DNA of 64,000 nucleotides from a virus, in the IMG/VR virus record IMGVR_UViG_3300007609_000014, positions 1 to 64,000 of that record, one strand, 5' to 3'. The position numbers and the translations under genes are program-made. Position 1 is the first letter of the stretch; each line of letters begins with the position of its first letter. The notes beneath the pieces are model-generated. The model had not been told where the DNA came from. It saw only the letters and a list, made by a program, of their open reading frames with translations, and ran no database searches. Below, piece by piece: positions 58,101-64,000 of the stretch.

Positions 58101-58896
58101 CGTCGGAAATAAGACCGTAGTTACCAAAAGAAGTGTTTGAGTTAGTCAGTGAACAGAATCCACCAGTTTCGCAAAGGATTGAAATATCACAAGAAATTGT
58201 GAAAATTGATACCAGCTGAGTGTTACCTCTGTTTAGGTGATGTACGCCGATACCGCCCTGGTTGTACTGTGTATAAGCATCAACAACCATTGAACGCAAG
58301 CCTGTAACAACTGATCCGTCTACACGCATACCTGTACCAGTTGTGGTATATGCTGTACAGTTCTGTACATATGGAGAACACATAATTGAACCTGCAGAGC
58401 CGTCTGGTGGGAACGATACCGCGGCACTAGGTGCAATAAAGTTATTAAAACGCATGTCTTTGAGGAAACAGCCATTGTTTACCCAAAACATATCTTGGTC
58501 TTCAAATTCTGGTTGCACAAATGTGGTTCTCAGTGAGTCACCTACAATCGCACAAAATGCTGGAATCTTAACAGGATTCTTTACTGTGTGTTGTCCTGCT
58601 TTCACATACAGTGTAGATCCTTCTGGAATAACACTCAGTGCGTGATGAATGGTGGCAAATGCGTCACCAATGGTCTTACCATCGTTTTCATCAGATCCTG
58701 TTGTGGTTACATAGAAAACGTTATCAGTGGCGTCTCTTGCACCCAGTTCTCTGATTGCAAAATTGCCTTCTTCTTGTTCTCTCTTAAAGAAAAGCTTACC
58801 GTCGTAGGTGTTAAGGGCTAGTTCGCCCAGTTCGAGTTGATCAAAGGAAGGAACCTTATCTGGTTCTGCACTTCTTTTAATTCTGATAGTAGACAT
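46135..58896 (-). CDS. Giant virion protein, 4253 aa, with 20 CxRD helical repeats
   Basis: Residues 1-45 (MSTIRIKRSAEPDKVPSFDQ, LELGELALNTYDGKLFFK) form a phage fibre N-terminal module. Residues about 60-330 look like a pectate-lyase-type beta-helix (VFYVTTTGSDENDGKTIGDA, then many short strands). From about 370 to 4050 there are 20 helical repeats, on average about 190 residues apart, each with [YF]-x4-C-x-R-D-x-x-x-[IL]-x-[DEN]-[AG]-x-x-x-D-x-x-x-x-x-N followed by an AG.SY.R-type helix. Inserted beta domains occur near residues 1912-2015, 2112-2200 and 3249-3387. The last 120 residues (GKVYFTSTDQTGDFKIGNSL, ending FAVLTPYILSLQ) are a cap-like domain seen in marine T4-like virion proteins. 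Late box at 58959-58966. Probable whisker, fibre or baseplate-associated structural protein; exact place unknown. Confidence 0.8.
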   Translation of the reverse strand: MSTIRIKRSAEPDKVPSFDQLELGELALNTYDGKLFFKREQEEGNFAIRELGARDATDNVFYVTTTGSDENDGKTIGDAFATIHHALSVIPEGSTLYVKAGQHTVKNPVKIPAFCAIVGDSLRTTFVQPEFEDQDMFWVNNGCFLKDMRFNNFIAPSAAVSFPPDGSAGSIMCSPYVQNCTAYTTTGTGMRVDGSVVTGLRSMVVDAYTQYNQGGIGVHHLNRGNTQLVSIFTISCDISILCETGGFCSLTNSNTSFGNYGLISDGYSEALFSASAGANVNRSSMIFNDLTNIPYIQNAAVFSDTEEVYTIKDATPIKVGQGVVTGPTFTTEDAELQEARTVVLAQKEAIQKATVDFVKETYQTDFDEAKCRRDTGEILDAIANDLALGSNYRSLTAGLAYTRANSTYLINNQKTQTADAIEYVKGRVASLVPTGLTTTSNGLFDIIIDLLNNQQASAYYISNNYLTTLNIPAAGNSSSNEQNAVARLENNRTFLQAEVIAYIADEVANATPGSIWEGFTYNSDKCSRDVGLIVDALQYDLMYSSNTASVEVAKAYYVGAASQVDGQEEQTVAAYNHLAAVASDIVEGTSVTPTTGNTETVDTSGSDATATEGTEIDTLIGITTTYIADGETLPTEVEPDVVALGVTSDELTAYNSIVAEKDNLVQDTIVFVEANYVLLEFNQAKCYRDTGLIIEAVIDDMVFGTNYKSVVAGRTYGSSTAALVISDQKEETLAALEYAKTEVLALLDPPSAASSDADRLAYERVDANFNLVLEIIENGFADYDSSGLIEFPAPTGVFPEITRAQTNIQLNKDYLIAEGIAYINQNYPLLGYNREICERDVGLVIDAISYDMMFGSNFRSITAGRSYLRGALQGVATDRPLFTTTSGVTGTLITSDPTTTTLNVGSNSTTVTTGETTSYGGYGGTVTVEQTEVIGDTVVPPEQKAATVSAFLHLKDLMKAIVSETVAIERIEDNMNLIVDIIQDGISRVPSDYDLPTPTSGTGNASDTTIANVISNIDNNRDFITAEVKQYIENEFPQVSETYDDDGKCSRDIGYILDAVVYDLTYGGNLETLIAGRSYFSDVVAAADGDVDQLGSQFVDVDIASVTLGNPITISTEEEHGLRDAFTVTLFDLNGPIRLNAQTFFVKVVDETTFQLYTDEALTQSVDGANYQEYINRGYVRVNRAEVIATVESYRFLRDLVRQIGANTDVTELQTAVDQVLGSGVATYSASAATRAGSLVEDIITIIENDSSEPQEEEPVLTWVDGYDANIAYPVGFSNQGLYTDHLILQGEKGDLQKDVTFFIESNFAYDQATCERDLGYIIDAVVYDTLYKGNSQSFAAAKQYYNSRGQIVIPDLQRRATGDALDLLEDRIGDVLRSNRVVPTQNQNDPNFVAQDTSTTATTITEILRIQKLFEVLSSVVRRNYFINDFIDNIDPDFENQSAAGNEIREKILAERQNLTIKTIKFIDTTFREFRFDEEVCARDVGLILDAVSMDVALGTNYNSIIAGLSYQRGSASIAKVKAEQFPQTLAAIKYLKDEVLEISGLSDLGKARATAAFDELIDIFENGATSTRQAANALNFVMPVGVAQNTQDAHTLLQGNRTFIQEEIIAWIDDQFTNFTYDEDKCLRDTQLLLDAVNLDTVLNTNYNTITAGLAYQRANASEVLTGQKIQTVAAIAHLKEKVDELTKLSTQGRARMTRLIDVVLDILDGAFTYDSTYDSTDDAGVVENIELNNPANATQDQTDAKDQLRINKEFIATDVVQYINNNYPNLDYVESKCKRDVEFIIDAINFDVLYGGNSATVQAAKSYFVGTIDQLAEGQADATIDGYVHLKDLIAKIVVCDEVTPTPGHNLVQKIESDPGSAAEVTRYQALIDIIIEVIKVGNITGLPVQEYPVITWADANLQRDFVEIAQETAKNTFTPYGAAYNPVTGIMTLEIGPHPYEYGDKIRLKEESLAFTCGSDGNLNVLRHPRTKEAAYNTDLTVENVTQTTITVNVGTSPETSAHTFVSASEGAVTSAVAKTGLADTVVAYVNDEFVNFTYDIDKCARDVGIITVGTAFDVAMGTNYNSVTSGLAYQRANANKVQNYAQKDITIAAYQQLKKLMFALSDVNGNQTATGPFYVFGTDNITPMGNGEGYYYPLYTDQAAAELADDGSNATLGAGAHIHVFTEYPGVTFYMPNKFMNHAIAEKPTGFPSYEVIKRVDDAIDEIIDIFSNGPSAADTVVYPNPTDATAAVISAKDLIQANKDAIVTDTIAFIEANSNLVGTYDQDKCRRDSRLILDAVALDMVLGTNYNSVYAGISYQRGSNSELLNSNQKGATLNAIRYLKARVLELSDVKFKVSDGTANTDAVNRLTANFDEVLDIIENGSVSAEVPGDSASVADAINFDVDGDGNIGPASYPGTTAYAGRVIANSIAAANRLINNKDFLVAEVKAFIGTNDPSLDYDETRCERDVKYILDGITFDVLYGGNLGTRLNAQAYFEGTTIDQLPADQRTITADAYAHLTNKAKEVLVNPSVSPTITGTTPNTLTADLSGADATAVESNLIDGLLQEIEDAVRTGTLDTLSVEVLPSVGFADSDLINARVQVRNDEHRILDSTINYINTQLSYNQVSCERDLRFILDALSYDVLYGGNSATNIAADAYFVGTTSQLGTNSVETTATIDAYNNLKTLIANILSGEAGATEQTRIDGYIDTIVTVITDGNTDSLPSTPTYPSYTWADAEYVAAGDAIFAEATSFGTSINAFLLENFPERTYDRTRCKRDVGFIVDALSYDVLYGGNSAIREVARSYFSFAINQLGSDEKETRATLEAYKRLQDVVSDVVLGNTVVTSTKNTESQDTGDSSGAVATTIEASRLSTLLAIVIATIDEQGTNNLPDQELPAIDWAATALQNDFDSILANKENAKAEVLQFIEDRYTTFKYDQFKCSRDIGLILNAVLEDTIMNSNYQSLLAGSSYYRASASVVFEEQLPETIRAIEFLRDEVKKVLTDPFFTATVAPGTFDTPAKRAITPVEAIQNAKTTTKVYGDTAEYARLLARFEDVLRTMANGLVTTVTFSTPVTLSKNEIVRQAGTKAFGRVKDNVTDATTVELIEVSGTFNTADSNTVVASATGELSAVITGAALAELDTIQFNDPVGITEDRRKAKDILQANKEFFVKEAVAFINTTFPLIGYDRATCERDIGLVLDAIGYDMMFGSNFRSITAGRSYYREGAAVVTESQKKATLAAFQFLKVIAADAVSAETLSASGIQQVDKEFTVTVEDDSYGLAKTGSFHIDGVERPVIELEPGAKYRFNQDDISNVYYGDLRHPLVFGQNENGTLQVGGQGYAQGVKFFLDGIEVTQEDYERDFATATTREVELDLTGNYTTEIWYGSPFFKGMGGQIYAKATGSEGDAGAKQAIEDRMNDIIQILDTGPDTTLTLNAPANVVEGEIITQLNSGASGEVKKENGTSITLITVSGTFTTNAADTLTGDESGSLSVYPTLVSSAPVPSLPTPTGGTGNASNADYAIAANAIVANRQFIVEEVVAYISENFPLLGYDRETCERDTGLVIDAVSYDMVFGSNFRSITAGRSYLRQSSGVLPAEQKAATTAAFTYLGTLLKALVIQTNADADTAKASIDSNIALINTIINDGISAVPSSFTIPSPNNYENTENAVDSYLPGYFNARENIAKNRAWIIAQVKQYIEDNHPGVAGDYDRDGKCTRDLGYILDAVNYDLTYGGNLETLVAGRAYYSDAGVQQLGTESDEITATLDAYNYLSGLLEQVALLNPDAEGDLNTVDGLTQDTTGNASNASGALRASSLIDDIITIIEDNSSAPTEEYPLITWVVGDNDNRTKQAIFNQFISERANLVKQVTTYIEENFAYLETKCRRDINYIVDAVRYDLTYGGNLETTVVGRSYFSDEGVNQLGSIREINATKAAYEYLEQIVQSVASNTSITAKNTVETQDTTGGSPSGDAASIKAGSLIEDIIKWIDNTQGDIGDSSNPEEQPDLSWVNSKLVTAHNTLQNEKALIKQSVTEFIEANYAYVQERCERDIRYIVDAVCYDIFYLGNSQAHLAAEQYFDGGFLQIPVPTKEATVRTFDYIRELCKDSVINIELSPLQTAVAQDLSLPAASSAQSDRIEDLFKVIVNLIQHGYSSTVTFDVNIATGGIPKIGERATFHQTSLITASGQTFEWVGSGTNINEAVPYKGGQPIQEQQVVESNEGKVYFTSTDQTGDFKIGNSLTIERATGTITGDTFDRSLFAVLTPYILSLQ
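48735..49150 (-). other. Cupredoxin-like insert in the 4253-aa protein, ligands mostly lost
   Basis: Residues about 3249-3387: VIELEPGAKYRFNQDDISN, RHPLVFGQNENGTLQVGG, GVKFFLDGIEVTQEDYERDF, ATTREVELDL and WYGSPFFKGMGGQIYAKA. The His-Pro-Leu of cupredoxin-like marine proteins is present, but the Cys..His of the final ligand loop reads Gly..Phe. A structural role is therefore likelier than metal binding. Confidence 0.5.
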
Positions 58897-58958
58897 ATTT
58901 TTTCCGTTCCCCTTGCAGACTGCGTGTCATTATAGTAGTAGTTTATCTAACACAAAGA

Positions 58959-58966
58959 TATTTATC
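58959..58966 (-). promoter_or_regulatory. T4-type late promoter box
   Basis: The minus strand reads GATAAATA, an exact NATAAATA match and identical to the box at 1028-1035. It lies in the 163-base gap upstream of the 4253-aa gene, 62 bases before its ATG. The rest of the gap is AT-rich; I see no gene in it and no convincing terminator for the upstream 371-aa gene. Confidence 0.65.
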
Positions 58967-59059
58967 AAATAGGCAAAAATACGATTAGTTTTGTGCTAAT
59001 TTAACTATTATTCTGTTAATATATATCCGAGTATTAAATGAACCAACCCAAAAGCGGTT

Positions 59060-60175
59060 TCAAAAAGATCCGCCGTCGATATCGCCTTTTAGTTCGTCTG
59101 CTTCCAATGTTTGGGAAACCCTTGCATTGCCGTAAACTACTAAATTTTCTTCAAACCCTCCGGTTTGTGCTCCTACTATAACTTTACCTTCGTCTATTTC
59201 AAAATCCACGCCTGGGATTCTCACCCGTTCTATAGTCTCATTTCCGATTGTGATTTCGTTGTTTACTACAGAGCTAGAAGGTTCTGCGTGATTACCAATA
59301 AGAATATTGTTTGAACCATCTATTAATAAATTGCCTGCATCGTTGCCCAGGGCAACATTATAGTTTGCACCTGAAGTTAAATTGTCAAAACTTCTAAATC
59401 CCAGTGCTAGATTTTCTTGGGCGTCATTCTTACCATCTGCTAAATCATCTATGGCAAACAGTCTGCCGTTTATGGTGAGATTATTCTGAAAATCAATGCT
59501 GGCTCCAAAGAGTGCATCATTGTTTACTGTAATATTACCGTTGCCGTTAGCTACGAGATTGATGCCACCGTTTTCATTAAGAGCGCGAATATCATTTTCT
59601 TCTAGCTCTAAATTACCAAATTCTGCTCGCTGTCCTTTAACGCCAAAGTCGCTTATGTATTTTGCACCGCTTACGTAAATGCTTTTTCCAGCGATGCCAG
59701 CTGGCAGATTGTCGCCGATAAAGTTTAGAATGCCTGCTTGGTAATCAAAAAACCATTCGTCATTGTTACCACTACCAGAAGCAAATATCTGAGACCCGGT
59801 GGTTTGTGGCGATCCAGATCCAGGATCGTCAATGTAAACTTTTATTTGATAGGTTGATCCAAACTCTGGTGGAATCCAGTCGCCTTCGTTGGTTAGCCAA
59901 GTTCTGTTCGGAGATGCCGTGATATCTGCTGTGCATTCTACGGTTGGAGTAGCACCAAATGCATCACTGTAAACTTCTACAATATCTGTGCTTGTTGCAG
60001 GAATTACTCCGGGTATTAAATCTGAATCTACCCAAATTTTGTCTCCACGCAATAACAGAGGACTTGGTATACTTTCGTTTACAGCGGCTTTTACACTGTT
60101 TATGTCTGTTTTAGCAAAACCGTAACCTATCTTTTTCCAAAGAAAGTCTAGTTTTTGATTATCTGCGATTGCCAT
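59060..60175 (-). CDS. Virion structural protein, 371 aa
   Basis: MAIADNQKLDFLWKKIGYGF, then AAVNESIPSPLLLRGDKIWV and NRTWLTNEGDWIPPEFGSTY, with NNDEWFFDYQAGILNFIGDN, are segments recurrent in virion proteins of marine T4-like phages. Residues 1-190 form this conserved N-terminal part. Residues about 190-371 are fibre-like beta repeats (GNITVNNDALFGASIDFQNN, LALGFRSFDNL, VALGNDAGNLLIDGSNNILI) similar to YadA-type head repeats. The upstream gene ends 3 bases before the ATG, and the Shine-Dalgarno (GGAGAGG) is inside the end of that gene, so the two are coupled. The downstream gap holds the promoter of the 4253-aa gene. Exact location in the particle is unknown. Confidence 0.75.
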   Translation of the reverse strand: MAIADNQKLDFLWKKIGYGFAKTDINSVKAAVNESIPSPLLLRGDKIWVDSDLIPGVIPATSTDIVEVYSDAFGATPTVECTADITASPNRTWLTNEGDWIPPEFGSTYQIKVYIDDPGSGSPQTTGSQIFASGSGNNDEWFFDYQAGILNFIGDNLPAGIAGKSIYVSGAKYISDFGVKGQRAEFGNLELEENDIRALNENGGINLVANGNGNITVNNDALFGASIDFQNNLTINGRLFAIDDLADGKNDAQENLALGFRSFDNLTSGANYNVALGNDAGNLLIDGSNNILIGNHAEPSSSVVNNEITIGNETIERVRIPGVDFEIDEGKVIVGAQTGGFEENLVVYGNARVSQTLEADELKGDIDGGSF

Positions 60176-60178
60176 CTG

Positions 60179-63100
60179 TTATGCCTCTCCAATTTCCAGC
60201 GTGGTTATTTTTTGCCCTGCGTCTAACGCTATTCTCACCAGTACAACATTGTTTGTTGCATTACTCATATTTTCTGCACCCAGTGTCATAACATATTGTC
60301 CACTTAATGCTGTGTTAGGCGCAATAATGTCGCCACCTGTGCTAGCACAGCCGTTTGATCCATTACCGCCATTGTCTGAATCGGCTCCTGGAACACCTGC
60401 ACCAGCATACTGTATGGAACAGTCTAACCAACCGTTTATTGAACTTGCTGAATCAATCGCTGTTCCTGGAGCAGCAATCCATACGCCTGCAACACCAGTT
60501 GAACTTGTTATATTAATACCGAAGTTTGCAACCACCTGTCTACGGAATGCAAACGTAAAGTACTGTGTGCCTGTGTCAAAACTTCTGTCCGGTCCTGAGG
60601 GTAAATAATCCAGACTGTAATTTTCAACATTATGTTCTAGCACACCAAATCTAATAGTTGCTTCTTGTGTTCCTGCAACGCCCGGATCACTGCTTTCGGA
60701 ATAAGGATTATTGCTGTAATAATTTACACCTGTGCTGGAAAACGCAGGATTATCCACAGGATCATTTGCAAAGTTAAAAATTCTTACGCCGTCATCTGTA
60801 AACACACCATTGCCCAATGAATTGTCCACTTCAATTGCTATTTCACTGATACCTATCGCTCCTCCTTGTGTGCTTCTAAACACAGCTATTTTGGTACTCT
60901 TTTCCACAAAGGAGCTGTATCCATTTATATTTCTCATTCTATATCTAATAGTGTCAACAGTTACAATACCCGAACTGGTTATCGGAACTGTCAAATTTCC
61001 AAGTGTGTAAGGTGTTCCGTTTCCGGTATTTGCTTGAGGTATTCCTCCTGAGAGATAAGTTGATGCACCATTATTAATATCTGCATATGAATAATTCAAT
61101 CCTGATGCAATTGCTGAAAAGGACTGCCCTTCAATATTACTTAAACCATTACGCACTTCTACAACATTTGATATATTTGCATAGGTTTGTCCTATCCAGC
61201 TGTCAGCAGTAATGCCTGAAATAACCAGTGTGGGATTTCCAGTGTTGTAATATGGTACGCCGGAGATATATCTATAGTTGCCTGCTACTCCTTCTGAAAT
61301 TACGCCGCCACCTAATGTCACTGTGTTGGTTACATCGTCCTTTACAAAATCTAAAACATTAGTGTTATAGGTGCCGCTGGGTGTTTCCTGTCTTATCTGG
61401 AAAGTATTCAATCCTACTGGTATGCTGGCAGCGTCCTCGGCAATCTTTGCCTTAAATCCGTTAAATGCACTTGGATAAAAGATTGTGTCAACAAACGGTA
61501 TGCTTTGCCCCGCTGAATTAAAAAGATTGAAATCCGTTTCTGATGTGATAACAAGACTGTTATAGGTTCCTATGTTAGCACCTAGGGTAGGAGAAAAAGT
61601 CACAGTTCCGTCTGCTGTGTCATTAACTAAACTGCTGACCACAGGACGATTACCAAAATCAAAATCTGATTCATTACCTGTGCTGGAATATGTCAGTGTG
61701 GAAATAATATCTGTGTCTATTGTGCCCGATGTAGCAACAGTTCGATTTACAGACTGTCCTGCTGAAGTTGTGCTGGTTGCACTATTATCTGTGGCATTAG
61801 CAGCTAATCTAGGATTTAATCCCGTGCTGTTAGCAAAACTGATTGTTTTACTATCAATAAAGTTAGGAGGCGTTGGATCATTTTCGTATATCTTGATTGT
61901 TTTTGTAGCCGACGTTGGTATAACCGCAGGATCGGCAGTGCTGTGTGTTTCTAGTGTAAGTGTTACGTCAGTAGTTCCGGTGCCTGTGGTTGTGCCATCA
62001 GCAAAGGTATGAGTTATTCTGGCTCCATCGCGTCCGCCTGGATCAGTGTCGCTGGCGACGTTGTCTAAAGGTGCTCCGTCGCCCCAATCAATTGAGTATG
62101 TTGCGGTGTTGCCTGCTCCTAGGGCAACACCTGTGTTGGTTGTAAGGTTTTCTAGTGCTAAGAAATTTCCTTCAACAACATATAAAAGGTTTCCAGTCAG
62201 TGCAGAGCCTCCGGTTGGAGATCGATATAAATCAAAGTCTGCTACGGGATCGGGAGTGTAGATAATGATGTAATCGATCTTTTCTTCTTCGGCATCTGTG
62301 CCTGCACTGCCTGGAAATTGGGCGTCTGTATTGCGAGCTACTACCCTCACAGTAAACAAACCTCCCAACACGGCATTGTAAGTAAAACTTACAGGAGTAC
62401 CACTAGGGTACGTAATTTCTTTAATATCTGTAACACCTTGGGCGGCTAGTTGTCCGGTAACATCCCAGTCAACTTCAACCTGTGTGTGAGTTCCGTCAAT
62501 GTCTAAATTTAAAGTAATAGTGGAACCACTGCCGCCGGCTATAGGTGATGCTTCAAAATCAACACTGCGTATGAAAGTGTTGTTTCTAATATTATTCAAA
62601 GATTCGTTAAGTAAATCAACTGCTTGCGATACTTTCATATCGTCGGCAAACACATCTAAAGGTTTAGGACTGCCGTCAGCAGTTGTTTCCGCACTTCTTA
62701 AAAATGCACCGTCGTCGAATGTGCTGTCGTCTGGTGGACCAACTGGTATTCTGTCACCTGTGGACACGTTTGCTGAAAATCTTGCCAATGCACCTTGGGT
62801 TACAACTGCGGTATCACTGGGATTATTTTCTATATTAAATTCATTGTTGTCAATTTTGTCAGTGGTATATCCATCCAGTGTGAGTTTTTTGGAAAAAATG
62901 TTTTTCCAATTTTTATTAATAGCGCCTAGGGTGTAACCCGTAGTACCGTCACTGTTTATGTCAGGAAGTACATTGCTATTGATATCTGCATTAAGAGTGA
63001 TATTATCTGTATCTTCGTCACCCAAGATAAGATCGCCATCTGCTGAGATAGTGCCTGTCGCATGTATGTTTCCTTGAACTTCTAGACTGGAGTTAAAATT

Positions 63101-64000
63101 AATATAGGATACGCCTGGATTAGGAGTTTCGATGTTTAAATTACCATCTGTGGATTCTATGGTATTTCCGTCAATTTGAACATTGTCTATTTCTGCAAAC
63201 ACGCCTGAAATAGAAGTGTTAGAAATTAAGTTTTCTAACTCTAATGTATCGTCTATGACGACAGTTTTAGATCCAGGCTCTAATCTCAAGTCAAAGCCTG
63301 AACCTTCAGTTTTGATTATGTTATCGTCGATGTTTACATCGTTTACGGTTATTCTATCAGCTGTTAAATGATCTATAACATCGACACTGTCGTTTATCGT
63401 AACAATTCCGGTTTCTACTACGTCGATTAGTAAATCACCAGTGTTAGTTGTAATCCTATTAACCACGGACACGTCACTGGTAACAGTGTCAACTACGTCT
63501 AAATCATGTTCTATAAACACATAACCGTAGTTGTTTGTGTTACCGTAAAAATTAAAAGTGTTAACTGTGCTGTCTTCTAAATTATTAACTTTAAAATTTA
63601 AATCGCTTGCATAAGATTCTATGGTATTACCGTCTATTTCTAACTCATTATCAATTACCAGTTTTGCATCAGGACCAGTAATTTTAAAATCTTTGATAAT
63701 TTCAGTTATGCTTTGAAGTTCTATTCGTGTTGGATCAGAAGATGCACTGTCAGCAGGTCCTGACCTTAAAATTAAATCAGTGTCAGGTGTAGCGATCTCA
63801 ATAAAATTATCGTTTATAAAAATATCATCTACTAAAATTTCAGGAGTTTCCAACAACCCTTCACTCACTAAGCTTCCTGTTTCACCGTCGATTGTTAATA
63901 CAGTTTCACCAGCGGAATTAAGGAATGTAAGATCTGAACTGTCTACCATAGTAAGCGATCCATCGATTTCCATAGGACCTTCTACACCAAACTTATTGCC
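60179..64000 (-). CDS. Large fibre/virion protein with PKD-like domain, N-terminus cut by window edge
   Basis: From the first ATG in the window (63973) there are 1264 codons, but the frame is open to the right edge with repeat-like sequence (NKFGVEGPMEIDGSL), so the true start probably lies outside. The visible N-terminal third has units such as LTFLNSAGETVLTIDGETGS and ITVNDVNIDDNIIKTEGSGF. It is followed by LARFSANVSTGDRIPVGPPD and a VSQAVDLLNESLNNI helix. An Ig/PKD-like domain (YSIDWGDG...ITHTFADG...TLTLETHS) lies at about 61860-62255. The C-terminal 500 residues are beta-rich and end VRIALDAGQKITTLEIGEA. Fibre or virion-surface role by family resemblance; no enzyme motif was recognised. 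Confidence 0.75.
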   Translation of the reverse strand, partial: GNKFGVEGPMEIDGSLTMVDSSDLTFLNSAGETVLTIDGETGSLVSEGLLETPEILVDDIFINDNFIEIATPDTDLILRSGPADSASSDPTRIELQSITEIIKDFKITGPDAKLVIDNELEIDGNTIESYASDLNFKVNNLEDSTVNTFNFYGNTNNYGYVFIEHDLDVVDTVTSDVSVVNRITTNTGDLLIDVVETGIVTINDSVDVIDHLTADRITVNDVNIDDNIIKTEGSGFDLRLEPGSKTVVIDDTLELENLISNTSISGVFAEIDNVQIDGNTIESTDGNLNIETPNPGVSYINFNSSLEVQGNIHATGTISADGDLILGDEDTDNITLNADINSNVLPDINSDGTTGYTLGAINKNWKNIFSKKLTLDGYTTDKIDNNEFNIENNPSDTAVVTQGALARFSANVSTGDRIPVGPPDDSTFDDGAFLRSAETTADGSPKPLDVFADDMKVSQAVDLLNESLNNIRNNTFIRSVDFEASPIAGGSGSTITLNLDIDGTHTQVEVDWDVTGQLAAQGVTDIKEITYPSGTPVSFTYNAVLGGLFTVRVVARNTDAQFPGSAGTDAEEEKIDYIIIYTPDPVADFDLYRSPTGGSALTGNLLYVVEGNFLALENLTTNTGVALGAGNTATYSIDWGDGAPLDNVASDTDPGGRDGARITHTFADGTTTGTGTTDVTLTLETHSTADPAVIPTSATKTIKIYENDPTPPNFIDSKTISFANSTGLNPRLAANATDNSATSTTSAGQSVNRTVATSGTIDTDIISTLTYSSTGNESDFDFGNRPVVSSLVNDTADGTVTFSPTLGANIGTYNSLVITSETDFNLFNSAGQSIPFVDTIFYPSAFNGFKAKIAEDAASIPVGLNTFQIRQETPSGTYNTNVLDFVKDDVTNTVTLGGGVISEGVAGNYRYISGVPYYNTGNPTLVISGITADSWIGQTYANISNVVEVRNGLSNIEGQSFSAIASGLNYSYADINNGASTYLSGGIPQANTGNGTPYTLGNLTVPITSSGIVTVDTIRYRMRNINGYSSFVEKSTKIAVFRSTQGGAIGISEIAIEVDNSLGNGVFTDDGVRIFNFANDPVDNPAFSSTGVNYYSNNPYSESSDPGVAGTQEATIRFGVLEHNVENYSLDYLPSGPDRSFDTGTQYFTFAFRRQVVANFGINITSSTGVAGVWIAAPGTAIDSASSINGWLDCSIQYAGAGVPGADSDNGGNGSNGCASTGGDIIAPNTALSGQYVMTLGAENMSNATNNVVLVRIALDAGQKITTLEIGEA
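61860..62255 (-). other. PKD/Ig-like domain in the partial fibre protein
   Basis: VADFDLYRSPTGGS, then TYSIDWGDGAPLD, ARITHTFADG and DVTLTLETHSTADP, ending KTIKIYEND. The W-G-D-G turn and the H-T-F strand are the hallmarks of PKD domains, which serve in surface display and protein-protein or glycan contacts. Confidence 0.65.

Noticed and set aside
58929-58934. TATAAT on the minus strand upstream of the 4253-aa gene
   Set aside because: No acceptable -35 element lies 16-18 bases upstream (CTTTGT at best). The exact late box at 58959-58966 explains the gap better.
58985-59056. Short inverted repeats (TTAAC/GTTAA and AACC/GGTT) after the 371-aa gene
   Set aside because: Stems of only 4-5 bp in AT-rich sequence without a following U-run; not enough to call a terminator.
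1-64000. tRNA genes, integration sites or insertion sequences
   Set aside because: The gaps between genes are too short, and none shows a cloverleaf, terminal inverted repeats or a transposase frame.

Overview
The window looks like part of the structural (late) region of a large tailed marine phage of the T4-like myovirus kind, close in style to cyanophages and pelagiphages. The evidence is a neck and tail-completion pair (gp14-like, gp15-like), a second neck/connector-type protein, T4-type late promoter boxes of the NATAAATA form, and a long series of virion fibre proteins whose motifs are familiar from marine T4-like phages. There are no tRNA, rRNA, integrase, photosynthesis or host-type metabolic genes, so the host cannot be fixed from this window. 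Homology statements come from motif recognition, not from a search.

Layout. Positions 1-1000, minus strand: a small protein cut by the window edge, with its own perfect sigma70-type promoter, and a neck/connector-like protein. Positions 1014-1035 hold two back-to-back late promoter boxes. Positions 1060-4086, plus strand: gp14-like neck protein (apparently with an AUU start), gp15-like tail-completion protein overlapping it by one base, and a Nudix hydrolase. From 4089 to the right edge everything is on the minus strand and nearly all of it is fibre/adhesin-type protein. In transcription order (right to left): a 1264+ aa protein cut by the right edge, with a PKD-like domain; a 371-aa virion protein; a promoter; a 4253-aa protein with 20 Cys-x-Arg-Asp repeats; a 112/193-aa gene pair ending in a clear terminator; a diverged copy of that pair (113/226 aa) with its own promoter; then a promoter followed by a roughly 40-kb run of four genes (about 183, 6200, 2243 and 4681 aa) with no useful gap between them.

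How the genes fit together. gp14 and gp15 proteins close the head and cap the tail. The minus-strand block probably builds host-recognition fibres. The 6200-aa protein ends in an intramolecular chaperone (peptidase S74) that is normally cut off after a trimeric beta-solenoid folds. The adjacent 2243-aa protein is built from the same modules and shares an almost identical 125-bp stretch with it. The 4681-aa protein is a string of beta-propeller-like blades with two seven-bladed FG-GAP/Asp-box propellers embedded in it. More than 50 kb of the 64 kb is devoted to this material.

The window is almost solid coding sequence. The longest gap is about 160 bases (58897-59059), so there is no gene-free stretch over 300 bases. 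Long plus-strand ORFs lying across the giant genes were judged to be shadows of the repetitive coding strand.
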